Assembly (NCBI GenBank): GCA_018269055.1
Contig: JAFDVI010000001.1
Location: forward strand, 144,001 to 201,770
Length of the DNA: 57,770 nucleotides
Reading direction: 5' to 3'
Source of the DNA: Acidobacteriota bacterium
GTDB lineage: Bacteria; Acidobacteriota; Blastocatellia; RBC074
The notes beneath the pieces are model-generated. The model saw only the letters and a program-made list of their open reading frames with translations, did not search any database and was not told the DNA's origin. Shown here in pieces: positions 1-7,667 of this stretch (its first letter is position 1; each line of letters opens with the position of its first letter). Position numbers and translations under genes: made by a program.

Positions 1-630
1 AGACAAGTCACAGGCGTAAATTTGGCTGATGGCTCTTCGTTTCCAGCCGATGCTGTCATCGTCGCCACCAGCCCTCACGAAGCCTGTGAGATGCTCGAAG
101 GTGGCGAGCAAACCGTGCTCGGCGAATGGGCGAAAAACGCGATTCCGGTCAAGGCTGCTTGTCTGGACGTTGCGCTCGAACGATTGCCTCGGCCGCAAGC
201 AACGTTTGCGCTTGGCATTGATCGGCCGCTTTATCTTTCCGTTCATTCGGCAGCCGCAAAACTCACGCCCGAAGGTAAAGCGTTGATTCACGTTGCGATG
301 TATTTGGGTTCGGACGCTCCTAATGACTCCAAAGCCGTTGAGCATGAGTTGGAAGAATTGCTTGAATTGGTACAACCCGGCTGGCAAAAACTGATGATTG
401 AACGGCGGTTTATGCCATCATTGACGGTTGTCAATGCCCTGGCAACAGCCAAACAGGGAGGTTTGAGTGGAAGACCTGGGCCAGCGGTTCCCGGCATTGA
501 AGGTTTATTCGTCGCGGGAGATTGGGTTGGCACAGAAGGCTGGTTGGCAGATGCCAGCGTGGCCAGTGGAAAGCACGCAGCGCAATTGGCAATCGGAAAG
601 CCTGTTCTGGCTTTCGCAAAAGCGGCTTAA
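1..630 (+). CDS. FAD-dependent oxidoreductase (amine oxidase / phytoene desaturase-like), C-terminal part
   Basis: The frame is open from base 1 with no start codon in view, so this is the C-terminal 209 residues of a longer protein. The end carries a typical flavin amine-oxidase / carotenoid desaturase C-terminal motif, GLFVAGDW followed by GWLADASVASG, in which the FAD dinucleotide is contacted and the last helix packs on the cofactor. An earlier ADAVIVA segment fits the strand that follows the substrate domain. The family oxidises amines or desaturates isoprenoids such as squalene or phytoene; the substrate cannot be chosen because the N-terminal Rossmann motif and most of the substrate domain lie outside the window. 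It converges on the OsmC gene with a 10-bp inverted repeat in between. Confidence 0.8.
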   Translation, partial: RQVTGVNLADGSSFPADAVIVATSPHEACEMLEGGEQTVLGEWAKNAIPVKAACLDVALERLPRPQATFALGIDRPLYLSVHSAAAKLTPEGKALIHVAMYLGSDAPNDSKAVEHELEELLELVQPGWQKLMIERRFMPSLTVVNALATAKQGGLSGRPGPAVPGIEGLFVAGDWVGTEGWLADASVASGKHAAQLAIGKPVLAFAKAA

Positions 631-643
631 ATTCAGCCCGTAT

Positions 644-681
644 GGCAGTGAGCCGAAAGATTGATATTTCCGCTCACTGCC
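644..681. terminator. Hairpin between convergent genes
   Basis: Perfect 10-bp inverted repeat (GGCAGTGAGC at 644-653 and its complement at 672-681) with an 18-base loop, placed between the stop codons of the convergent oxidoreductase and OsmC genes. There is no clear T-run, so it may be a weak bidirectional terminator or an mRNA end-protecting hairpin. Confidence 0.45.
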
Positions 682-691
682 GATAGTACAT

Positions 692-1165
692 TCATTGCAA
701 TTCGCCGGTTGGTACGGACATTTCGACTTCCTGATAATCGCCCGAAGTCGTGGAGTCATTGGAATGAATTCGGAACTTGGCGACTAACTTCAGATCCGTC
801 CGTAGCGAATGAAACACGCTGCAGTACTTGCCAATCGAAAGATTGATTGCTCGCGCCAGTTTGTCCTGGTTAATTCCATCACCCCAGGCGTCAAACGCGA
901 TGCGCACATTTTCAACGTAACGCGGTTCGGTGGCCCTACGGTCGGCGTCAACGACCACTTCCAACTTTTGTAGCGGCGTCCGAACCTTTTCCATAATGAC
1001 GACTACATCAATCGCCGAACAGGCGCCCAAAGCTTCTGTCAAAATCTCAACCGGACTCGCTCCTGCTTGCCGATTGCCATCCAGCACTGTTTCAATGCCG
1101 GCGGAATTCACAGCCGTGAACGCCTGTCCGCCTGCCCAATTCAATTTCACCGTTACATCACTCAT
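692..1165 (-). CDS. OsmC family peroxiredoxin-like protein
   Basis: A 157-residue protein of normal OsmC/Ohr-family length. The two reactive cysteines are visible: C49 in EALGACSAIDVV and C115 in IGKYCSVFHSL, the two-helix arrangement that reduces organic hydroperoxides. The N-terminal strand ending in GNRQAGASPVEIL is also typical. Acts as a cytoplasmic thiol peroxidase; the YhfA-like subgroup has less certain substrates. Start ATG at 1165 has an AAGGAG about 11 bases upstream. It is last in a minus-strand run (helicase, M28 peptidase, OsmC) with only 15 bases to the peptidase stop, so co-transcription is likely. Confidence 0.9.
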   Translation of the reverse strand: MSDVTVKLNWAGGQAFTAVNSAGIETVLDGNRQAGASPVEILTEALGACSAIDVVVIMEKVRTPLQKLEVVVDADRRATEPRYVENVRIAFDAWGDGINQDKLARAINLSIGKYCSVFHSLRTDLKLVAKFRIHSNDSTTSGDYQEVEMSVPTGELQ

Positions 1166-1180
1166 CTGCCAATTTTCTCC

Positions 1181-2821
1181 TTATTGATTTCGCCCTTGCC
1201 GTTGCGGAGATGGCAAAGCCTTGCGCGGAAGTTTTTCATTCCGCATGGCCGCATCATACGCGAAGACCGCCACAACTGTAGCCATTTGTACCATATCATC
1301 GCGTTGAACATGGTCAACTGTGTCCATGTTGGAATGGTGGGTTCGCGAATTGTATTCCAGCCGTTCCTGAATGAATTGAAATGCTGGTAGCCCAAGCGCG
1401 TCAAAGGAAACGTGATCGGTGCTGGTCACCGAACGCGGCCCCAGCAGCGTTACTCCCAGATCGTTGAGCGGCTCCATCCATTGTTCAAAAATTCGCTTGA
1501 CGCCCAAATTCCCCTGCATCCAAACGCCGCGAATCTTTCCGGTTCCATTATCAATGTTGAAATACGCCGACAACTTTTCATGCTCCGGTTTGAGCTGCAT
1601 TGTCGCTGAATCGCCAAAATGCTCTCTGGCATAAGCGCGTGACCCAAGCAAGCCTTCCTCTTCTCCGCCCCACAATCCAATGCGAATCGTTCGGCGAGGT
1701 TTTGCGCCGACGGCCTTCAGAATCCGCATCGCTTCCATCATCGCCGAAGAACCTGCCGCGTTGTCGGTAGCTCCGGTGCCTGAATGGTGCGAATCGAAAT
1801 GCGCGCCAATCATCACGATTTCGTCTTTCAAATCTGTGCCGGGAATTTCCGCAATCAAATTGAAGCCTTTGGAATTGGCTTCATCAAGAAACTGCGCCTG
1901 AATGTTCAATTCGACTTTGACCGGAACACCTTTTTCCAGAATGCGAATCATGCGGTTGTAATGTTCGACGGCCAGCACGACTTGTGGCAGGACATTTCCT
2001 GCGTTTTGATCGCGCGAGCCGCCGGATTGCACAAAAATCGTTCCGCCATCCACGCGTTGCGTTTGCCAACTCAAATCGCTCCCACCGGCAGACAGGTCGC
2101 CGTCACTGCCGCGATCAAACACAGCCGCAACGCCTTCGGCCATCAAAAAATCGCGCAACTTGGTTTGAAATCCCATCTGTGCGCGAAAAGCGCCTTCCTC
2201 GCCACCAGCAGCAGCGCCACCGCGCCTGGGCGGTGGAATCGGCGTCGTTCCGACTTCCTTGATGTCGTCTTCATTCATTTTCAGTACGATGCGGCCTTCC
2301 AGCATTCTGACCGGGCGAGCGGTTTGGATCAGCGCGATTTTGCCTTTCAGCTTCCCGCGAAACTTTTCAAAGTCCGCTTCGGTGCGAATCGGCGCATAAA
2401 CCACATCGGCATTGATGACGCCCGGAGTTCCCGGCGTCCAGGATTTCGGATACCCAATCAGCGGAGAAACCTGCGGTTCGGTCATGTGCGCGCTGAAGCG
2501 AACCAGCGACCAGCCCTTGCCGAACGGCCACTCTTCTTCGTGAATGTTCGCCAAATTCCATTCGGTGAATTTCTTTTGCGCCCATTGGCTGGCCTGCTTG
2601 ATGGCGGGCGAACCCGTCAGGCGAGGTCCATACACATCCGACAGCCAACTGATGTGGTCCATCACCTGCGAACGGTTCAAGCCTTCTTCGCGAATTTTGG
2701 CGATCATCGCGTAATCGAGTTGTTCATCCTGCTTGCCCTGAGCCAAGACAGCAGGTAGCGCCAACGCGAACGCCAGCAAAAATATGACAGCCAGACGCAC
2801 CTGGCGACGGGTGAATTTCAT
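1181..2821 (-). CDS. Exported M28 family zinc peptidase with PA-type insert
   Basis: A 546-residue aminopeptidase-type protein. The open frame extends further upstream, but ATG 2821 (MKFTRRQVRL) begins a clean signal peptide with a hydrophobic core and an ALA-type cleavage region, so it is chosen as the start. The central part (VINADVVYA ... GKIALIQTA) fits a protease-associated domain. The M28 core has HFDSHHSGTGATDNAAG (His and bridging Asp zinc ligands), then GGEEEGLLGS (catalytic Glu and Glu ligand), an Asp ligand near TSTDHVSFD, and HHSNMDTVDH with the last His. Expected to be periplasmic or secreted and to remove N-terminal residues from peptides. It lies 25 bases after the uvrD-like stop. 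A second M28 peptidase sits across the divergent promoter at 5129-6571. Confidence 0.92.
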   Translation of the reverse strand: MKFTRRQVRLAVIFLLAFALALPAVLAQGKQDEQLDYAMIAKIREEGLNRSQVMDHISWLSDVYGPRLTGSPAIKQASQWAQKKFTEWNLANIHEEEWPFGKGWSLVRFSAHMTEPQVSPLIGYPKSWTPGTPGVINADVVYAPIRTEADFEKFRGKLKGKIALIQTARPVRMLEGRIVLKMNEDDIKEVGTTPIPPPRRGGAAAGGEEGAFRAQMGFQTKLRDFLMAEGVAAVFDRGSDGDLSAGGSDLSWQTQRVDGGTIFVQSGGSRDQNAGNVLPQVVLAVEHYNRMIRILEKGVPVKVELNIQAQFLDEANSKGFNLIAEIPGTDLKDEIVMIGAHFDSHHSGTGATDNAAGSSAMMEAMRILKAVGAKPRRTIRIGLWGGEEEGLLGSRAYAREHFGDSATMQLKPEHEKLSAYFNIDNGTGKIRGVWMQGNLGVKRIFEQWMEPLNDLGVTLLGPRSVTSTDHVSFDALGLPAFQFIQERLEYNSRTHHSNMDTVDHVQRDDMVQMATVVAVFAYDAAMRNEKLPRKALPSPQRQGRNQ

Positions 2822-2846
2822 TGTCGAGTCTCCATTGTGGATGAAA

Positions 2847-4904
2847 TCAATTGATAAATTTTGTTTCGGTGGTTTCCAGCATTTCCAGTTGCGGTTGTTC
2901 TTCGTCAACGCTCCAGATTTCCATCAGTTCGCGCGGAACTTCCGTGACGAAGCGCGTCGGGCGATGCAGCACGGTTTGCCGCGAGCGATCGCTTTCAACC
3001 AGCGGAAAGCAAACGTACAACTCATCCTGCGCGCGCGTCAGCGCGACGTAAAACAACCGGCGCTCTTCTTCCTCGCCTTCGATGTCGCGCAAACTGCGGC
3101 TGGAAGGAAAGCGGCCATCCGCAGCCCAGATCATAAACACCACACGCCATTCCAAACCTTTCGCCTGATGAACCGAAGACAGCGCCAGTCGTTCGTCTTC
3201 ATCGCCGCCCATCACCACGTCTTCTCCAACCGTCGCTCCCGGAGGCGCAAAGCGTTCCGTGTTCAGCAGCGCCAGTTCGCTCAAAAATGCGTCAGTCGTG
3301 TCGTATCGCTGCGCGAAGTTTGCCAGTTGCCGCAAATCCTCTTCGCGTGCGTCGGAGTTTTCAAAGTTAGCTTGCAGGTATTCCAGGTATCCGCGCGCCA
3401 ATACCAGTTCGATCTGTTTGGCGGGATTGTTGATGGTTTCCGGCGCGGCCAGGTCTTTGATCAGTTCGGCAAATTCTCTCCAGCCGACCGAAGCGCCTTT
3501 TGGCAAAGCTTTGGCAAACTCATCGGTTCGCACCAACGCCAGCGGCTCCTCGGCATAGGCCAATCGCTCCCACACGCGCGAAGCCGTCGCGTTGCCGATT
3601 TTTGGAATCAGTTTCAACACACGCTTCCACGCCAGTTCATCACGTGGATTGACGACCAGACGCAGGTACGCGGTTACGTCTTTGATGTGCGCTTGCTCAA
3701 AAAACCGCACGCCGGATCGAACGTCGTATGGAATGCCACGCCGCGTCAGCTCCAACTGCAATTCCAGCGAATGAAAATGAGAGCGATACAGCACGGCGAT
3801 TTCATCCAGTGGAACGCCTTCGTCGCGCAGCTCCAGAATCCGCGAAGCGACAAAGGCCGCTTGCTGTTCGCTGTCGCGCGCCGGAATCAGCGCGGGCGTG
3901 AAGCCTCGGCTTGGGCGTTTGGCTTGCAGATGTTTGGGAAACTGCTGGCGGTTCATCGAAACCGAAGCGTTGGCCAGCATCAGAATTTCCGGCGTCGAAC
4001 GGTAATTGTTTTCCAGCTTGAAAACCTGGGCATCGGGATAGCGTTTTTGAAACTCGAAGATATTTTTGAAATTCGCGCCGCGCCACCCAAAAATGCTTTG
4101 CGCATCATCGCCTACGACCATCAGGTTACGATGTTTGGCGGCGACCATGTCAACAATTTCTGCCTGCAAGGTGTTCGTGTCCTGATATTCGTCCACCAGA
4201 ATGTGTTGGAACTGTTCCTGATAAATCGCGGCAATTTCTGCCCTTTCGCTCATCAACCGTTTCCAGTTCACCAGCAAATCGTCGTAATCCATCGCGTTGC
4301 GTTCCAGTTTGCGCTGCTGGTAAAGCTGGTCAACGCGGCGAATTTGCGCGGTCAGCAATTCAAAATGCGGATATTTTCCGGCGATGATCTGGTCGAGCGG
4401 TGTGTCGGTGTTGGTGGCGAAGCTGAACATTTCGCGCAGCACTTCGCCTTTCGGAAAGCGTCGGCTACGCGTGTCAATCGCGGCTTCGTCAATGCAGGAA
4501 TCAATCAGGTCTTTTGCGTCTTCGGCGTCCAGAATCGAAAAGTTGTTTTGGTATCCCAGGCTGACGGCGTGGCGACGCAACAACCGGTTGGCAATGGAAT
4601 GAAACGTTCCGCCCCACACACGGCGCACGTCTGCAGCGAGCAAGCTTTCAACGCGGCCCAGCATTTCGCGCGCGGCACGATTGGTGAACGTCACCAGCAA
4701 AATCCGCGCGGGCGCAACGCCGGCTTCGATCAACCGAGCGACGCGATACGTCACCACGCGCGTTTTACCGGAACCGGCTCCGGCGATGACCAGCAGCGGC
4801 CCGGCTCCCGCCATCACCACCGCGCGCTGTTCGTCGTTGAGCGCTTCGCGGTAGTTAATCAATCCCTGGCGCGGAGCATCCGTTTTGATAATGTACTTTT
4901 TCAT
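2847..4904 (-). CDS. UvrD/PcrA-type superfamily 1 ATP-dependent DNA helicase
   Basis: A 685-residue 3'-5' helicase. The Q-motif LNDEQRAV is at about residues 22-29 and Walker A (GAGSGKT) at 42-48, followed by TFTNRAAREM (motif Ia), VDEYQDTN (motif II), GDDAQSIFGWRGA (motif III), ENNYRS (motif IV), HQAKGLEW (motif V) and a LFYVALTRA motif VI. Length and order match UvrD/Rep/PcrA, which unwind DNA in repair and replication restart. The frame extends 17 codons upstream, but ATG 4904 gives MKKYIIKTD directly before the Q-motif; no strong ribosome site is seen. It is the first gene of the minus-strand run that continues into M28 and OsmC, and diverges from the second M28 gene over 224 bases. It is not possible to tell UvrD from PcrA or Rep by eye. 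Confidence 0.93.
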   Translation of the reverse strand: MKKYIIKTDAPRQGLINYREALNDEQRAVVMAGAGPLLVIAGAGSGKTRVVTYRVARLIEAGVAPARILLVTFTNRAAREMLGRVESLLAADVRRVWGGTFHSIANRLLRRHAVSLGYQNNFSILDAEDAKDLIDSCIDEAAIDTRSRRFPKGEVLREMFSFATNTDTPLDQIIAGKYPHFELLTAQIRRVDQLYQQRKLERNAMDYDDLLVNWKRLMSERAEIAAIYQEQFQHILVDEYQDTNTLQAEIVDMVAAKHRNLMVVGDDAQSIFGWRGANFKNIFEFQKRYPDAQVFKLENNYRSTPEILMLANASVSMNRQQFPKHLQAKRPSRGFTPALIPARDSEQQAAFVASRILELRDEGVPLDEIAVLYRSHFHSLELQLELTRRGIPYDVRSGVRFFEQAHIKDVTAYLRLVVNPRDELAWKRVLKLIPKIGNATASRVWERLAYAEEPLALVRTDEFAKALPKGASVGWREFAELIKDLAAPETINNPAKQIELVLARGYLEYLQANFENSDAREEDLRQLANFAQRYDTTDAFLSELALLNTERFAPPGATVGEDVVMGGDEDERLALSSVHQAKGLEWRVVFMIWAADGRFPSSRSLRDIEGEEEERRLFYVALTRAQDELYVCFPLVESDRSRQTVLHRPTRFVTEVPRELMEIWSVDEEQPQLEMLETTETKFIN

Positions 4905-5128
4905 CAGAAGTTGAGAATTGGAATCGCAATCGTTTGCCAACTGCAAGAATGGCATTGGTCAACAACACTTGTACACTTTACCAAATTGACTTGGAAACCA
5001 CGCGGCGAAACTTTACGATCACGAACAACAAACTTGCTGGTTCAATTCTGGACTTGGATTCGCTGGCAATCGGCTTATGCGAATTTGGGGTCCAGACGAA
5101 CGAAATTTGTTATCAACCTCGAAACACA

Positions 5129-6571
5129 ATGAACAAAACTCGACTCCTTTTCACCATTCTCTCGCTCGTTGTCTTTACGACCTTGACCTCCGCGCAACGT
5201 CGCGGGCAGGCCCCGGCTTACAACTATCCGCCGCAACTGCTGGAAGAAATGAAGCAGTTGCAACAAGCGGCGCTGTCGAATGATTACGCGCTTAAACAGG
5301 TTGCGTTCCTTTGCAACAACATTGGCCCGCGACTAAGCGGTTCGCCGCAAGCCGCTCGCGCCGTCGAATACGTCGCCGACGAACTGCGCAAGTTGGGGCT
5401 GGAAGTAAAGCTCGAAAAAACGATGGTTCCGCATTGGGTGCGCGGCGCTGAAACCGGCGAACTGATTCAGTTTCCGGGAATGGCCGCAGGCACAACCCAA
5501 AAAGTCGTGTTGACGGCTTTGGGCGGAAGCGTCGCCACGCCAGCGGACGGCATTATCGCCCCCGTTGTGGTCGTCAACAACTTTGACGAACTGAATGCGC
5601 TCGGCGAAGCGAAGGTCAGAGGCAAAATCGTTTTGTTCAACTACAAATTCGACGATCAACTGGCCGCGCAAGGCTTCGGAACGGATGCATACGGGCAAGC
5701 CGTCGCTTATCGTGGCGGCGGAGCTTCTGCCGCCGCAAGGCTTGGCGCAGTGGCGGCGCTCAATCGCTCAGCAGGCGGCAAAGCGTATCGGTTGCCACAC
5801 ACCGGCGCGCTGAATTACGCCAATGGCGTTCCGCAAATTCCCGCCGCTGCGGTCGCGTACGAAGATGCCGAAATGATTGCCCATCTGGCTGCGCAAGGCG
5901 AAGTGAAATTGAAACTGGTGTTGACACCGCAAACCTTGCCCGACGCCGAAAGCGCCAACGTCATCGGAGATTTGAAAGGCTCGGAATTTCCCGATCAGTT
6001 CGTCATCGTTTCCGGCCATCTGGATTCGTGGGATTTGGCAACCGGCGCGATTGACGACGCTTCCGGCGTCGCCGTCGCCATGCAGGTGGCCAATTTGTGC
6101 AAACAGCTTGGCTTGAAGCCCAAACGCACGATTCGCGTCATCGCCTGGATGAACGAAGAAAATGGCGGACGCGGCGGCCAGGCGTATTTCCAGGACCAGA
6201 AAGACAATCTGGCCAATCACATCGCGGCAATTGAAAGCGATTTGGGCGCGGGCCATCCGACGGGAATTTCCGCCTTCGTCAAACCACAGGCCGTTCCGAT
6301 GCTGCAACCGATCGCGAACGTGTTGCAGGCTTCGGGCGCAGGCGTGTTGCGTTTGTCAGGCGGCCCGGTCGAAGCCGACATTTCGCCGCTCCAACGCGCG
6401 GGCGTTCCCGGCTTCGGGCCGATTCAGGACAACCGCACGTATTTCGATTATCACCACACGCCCGCCGACACCTTTGACAAAGTCGTGCCGCGCGAACTGG
6501 CGGAAAATGCTGCGGTAATGGCTGTGCTGGCGTATGCAATCGCCAACCTGCCGGAACCGCTGCCCAGATAA
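5129..6571 (+). CDS. Exported M28 family zinc peptidase
   Basis: A 480-residue peptidase with a signal peptide (MNKTRLLFTILSLVVF ... LTSAQ) starting at ATG 5129; the longer open frame upstream looks non-coding. A protease-associated-like insert (IIAPVVVVNN ... KIVLFNYK) precedes the catalytic domain. Zinc ligands appear in order: HLDSWDLATGAIDDASG (His, bridging Asp), MNEENGGRGG (Glu base and Glu), ESDLGAGHP (Asp), and YHHTPADTFDKV near the C terminus (last His). Probably a carboxypeptidase Q-like or aminopeptidase member that processes peptides outside the cytoplasm. It is followed by a paired inverted repeat and the dienelactone hydrolase gene. Divergent from the uvrD-like gene. Confidence 0.92.
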   Translation: MNKTRLLFTILSLVVFTTLTSAQRRGQAPAYNYPPQLLEEMKQLQQAALSNDYALKQVAFLCNNIGPRLSGSPQAARAVEYVADELRKLGLEVKLEKTMVPHWVRGAETGELIQFPGMAAGTTQKVVLTALGGSVATPADGIIAPVVVVNNFDELNALGEAKVRGKIVLFNYKFDDQLAAQGFGTDAYGQAVAYRGGGASAAARLGAVAALNRSAGGKAYRLPHTGALNYANGVPQIPAAAVAYEDAEMIAHLAAQGEVKLKLVLTPQTLPDAESANVIGDLKGSEFPDQFVIVSGHLDSWDLATGAIDDASGVAVAMQVANLCKQLGLKPKRTIRVIAWMNEENGGRGGQAYFQDQKDNLANHIAAIESDLGAGHPTGISAFVKPQAVPMLQPIANVLQASGAGVLRLSGGPVEADISPLQRAGVPGFGPIQDNRTYFDYHHTPADTFDKVVPRELAENAAVMAVLAYAIANLPEPLPR

Positions 6572-6578
6572 AATGTCG

Positions 6579-6637
6579 TTCAGAGTTCACGCTTCAGCGT
6601 GCTGATAACCTTCGCACACTGAAGCGTGAACTCTGAA
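6579..6637. repeat. Paired REP-like element, type A
   Basis: Two perfectly complementary 19-base arms (6579-6597 and 6619-6637) flank a 21-base spacer. Each arm itself contains a short palindrome, CACGCT-TC-AGCGTG. The layout, two inverted copies of a palindromic unit, is that of a REP pair (BIME-like). It lies between an M28 peptidase and the dienelactone hydrolase gene, ending 14 bases before the latter's ATG, so it could also affect translation or message stability. Confidence 0.75.
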
Positions 6638-6651
6638 CCTAAGGAGAAACC

Positions 6652-7527
6652 ATGGAACAACCGATTCACGAAGAACTGGCTGGCGTGATTTCGCCAACGG
6701 GAGAAGTCACGCGGCGCACGTTTGTCGTCACCTCCTTGAGCGCCGGATTTGCGCTGGCGGTGCAACCCGTTCAGGCGCAAACACAAATCACGACAGACAC
6801 CAACGGTCTGGTCGCTGGAGAAGTCAAAATTCCCGTCAAGGACGGCGAAATTCCCGCCTACCACGCGATGCCTGCCAAGGGGAAAAACTTTCCTGTCGCA
6901 CTGGTCGTGCAGGAAATTTTCGGCGTTCACGAACACATCAAAGACATTTGCCGCCGATTTGCCAAAGCCGGGTATCTGGCCATCGCGCCGGAAATGTATG
7001 CGCGCCAGGGCGACGTATCGAAAATGGCGATGAACGACATCATCGGCAAAGTCGTTCCCAAAGTTCCCGATGCCCAGGTGATGTCGGATCTGGACGCCGC
7101 AGTCGCCTGGGCAAAGAAAAACGGCGGCAACACCGCCAAGCTCGGCATCACCGGGTTTTGCTGGGGAGGCCGCATCGTTTGGCTGTATGCCGCGCACAAT
7201 CCGAATCTGAAAGCGGGCGTGGCGTGGTACGGGCGGCTGGTCGGCAATACGGACGACCTGCATCCGAAAAATCCGATTGATTTGGTGAAGGAGTTGAAAG
7301 CGCCAGTGCTGGGATTGTACGGCGCGAAAGACACGGGCATTCCGGTGGCGACCGTGGATCAAATGCGCGAAGCCGTGAAAGCTGCGGGCAAAACGGCGGA
7401 GATCATCGTCTATCCAAATTCCGGCCACGGCTTCAATGCCGATTATCGCCCGAGCTATAACAAAGAAGATGCGCAGGATGGCTGGGCAAAACTGCTGGCG
7501 TTTTTCAAAAAGAACGGCGCGGCTTAA
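6652..7527 (+). CDS. Dienelactone hydrolase family protein with Tat-like leader
   Basis: A 291-residue alpha/beta hydrolase. The triad of the family is visible: C170 in [10 protein letters not shown] (the nucleophile is Cys instead of Ser), D227 in YGAKDTGIP and H259 in [10 protein letters not shown]. Classical members open cyclic lactones in chloroaromatic catabolism, but related proteins have wider esterase roles. The N terminus has [18 protein letters not shown] ending in VQA, a twin-arginine-type leader preceded by about 20 residues, so export is likely. ATG 6652 has AAGGAG seven bases upstream. The gene follows the M28 peptidase after an 80-base gap filled mostly by the type A repeat. 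Confidence 0.92.
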   Translation: MEQPIHEELAGVISPTGEVTRRTFVVTSLSAGFALAVQPVQAQTQITTDTNGLVAGEVKIPVKDGEIPAYHAMPAKGKNFPVALVVQEIFGVHEHIKDICRRFAKAGYLAIAPEMYARQGDVSKMAMNDIIGKVVPKVPDAQVMSDLDAAVAWAKKNGGNTAKLGITGFCWGGRIVWLYAAHNPNLKAGVAWYGRLVGNTDDLHPKNPIDLVKELKAPVLGLYGAKDTGIPVATVDQMREAVKAAGKTAEIIVYPNSGHGFNADYRPSYNKEDAQDGWAKLLAFFKKNGAA

Positions 7528-7537
7528 CCGAAAAAGA

Positions 7538-7579
7538 AACAGGCTTCACAGAACAAAATTTCGTACTGTGAAGCCTGTT
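7538..7579. terminator. Hairpin between convergent genes
   Basis: Perfect 14-bp inverted repeat (AACAGGCTTCACAG at 7538-7551; complement at 7566-7579) with a 14-base loop, ten bases after the dienelactone hydrolase stop and before the FG-GAP gene's stop on the other strand. A likely transcription end or 3'-end stabilising structure for one or both genes. Confidence 0.5.
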
Positions 7580-7667
7580 CGACAACATAGGGCGGAACCT
7601 TTTCCTGAAAGCGCCTGCCGTACAGACACGACATTCTTCACGGATCCCCAAATAAAATCCGATCCGG

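Noticed and set aside
2784..5132. 782-residue plus-strand open frame
   Set aside because: It is antisense to the helicase gene, which has all SF1 motifs; the frame has no recognisable domain and arises from the GC bias of codon positions.
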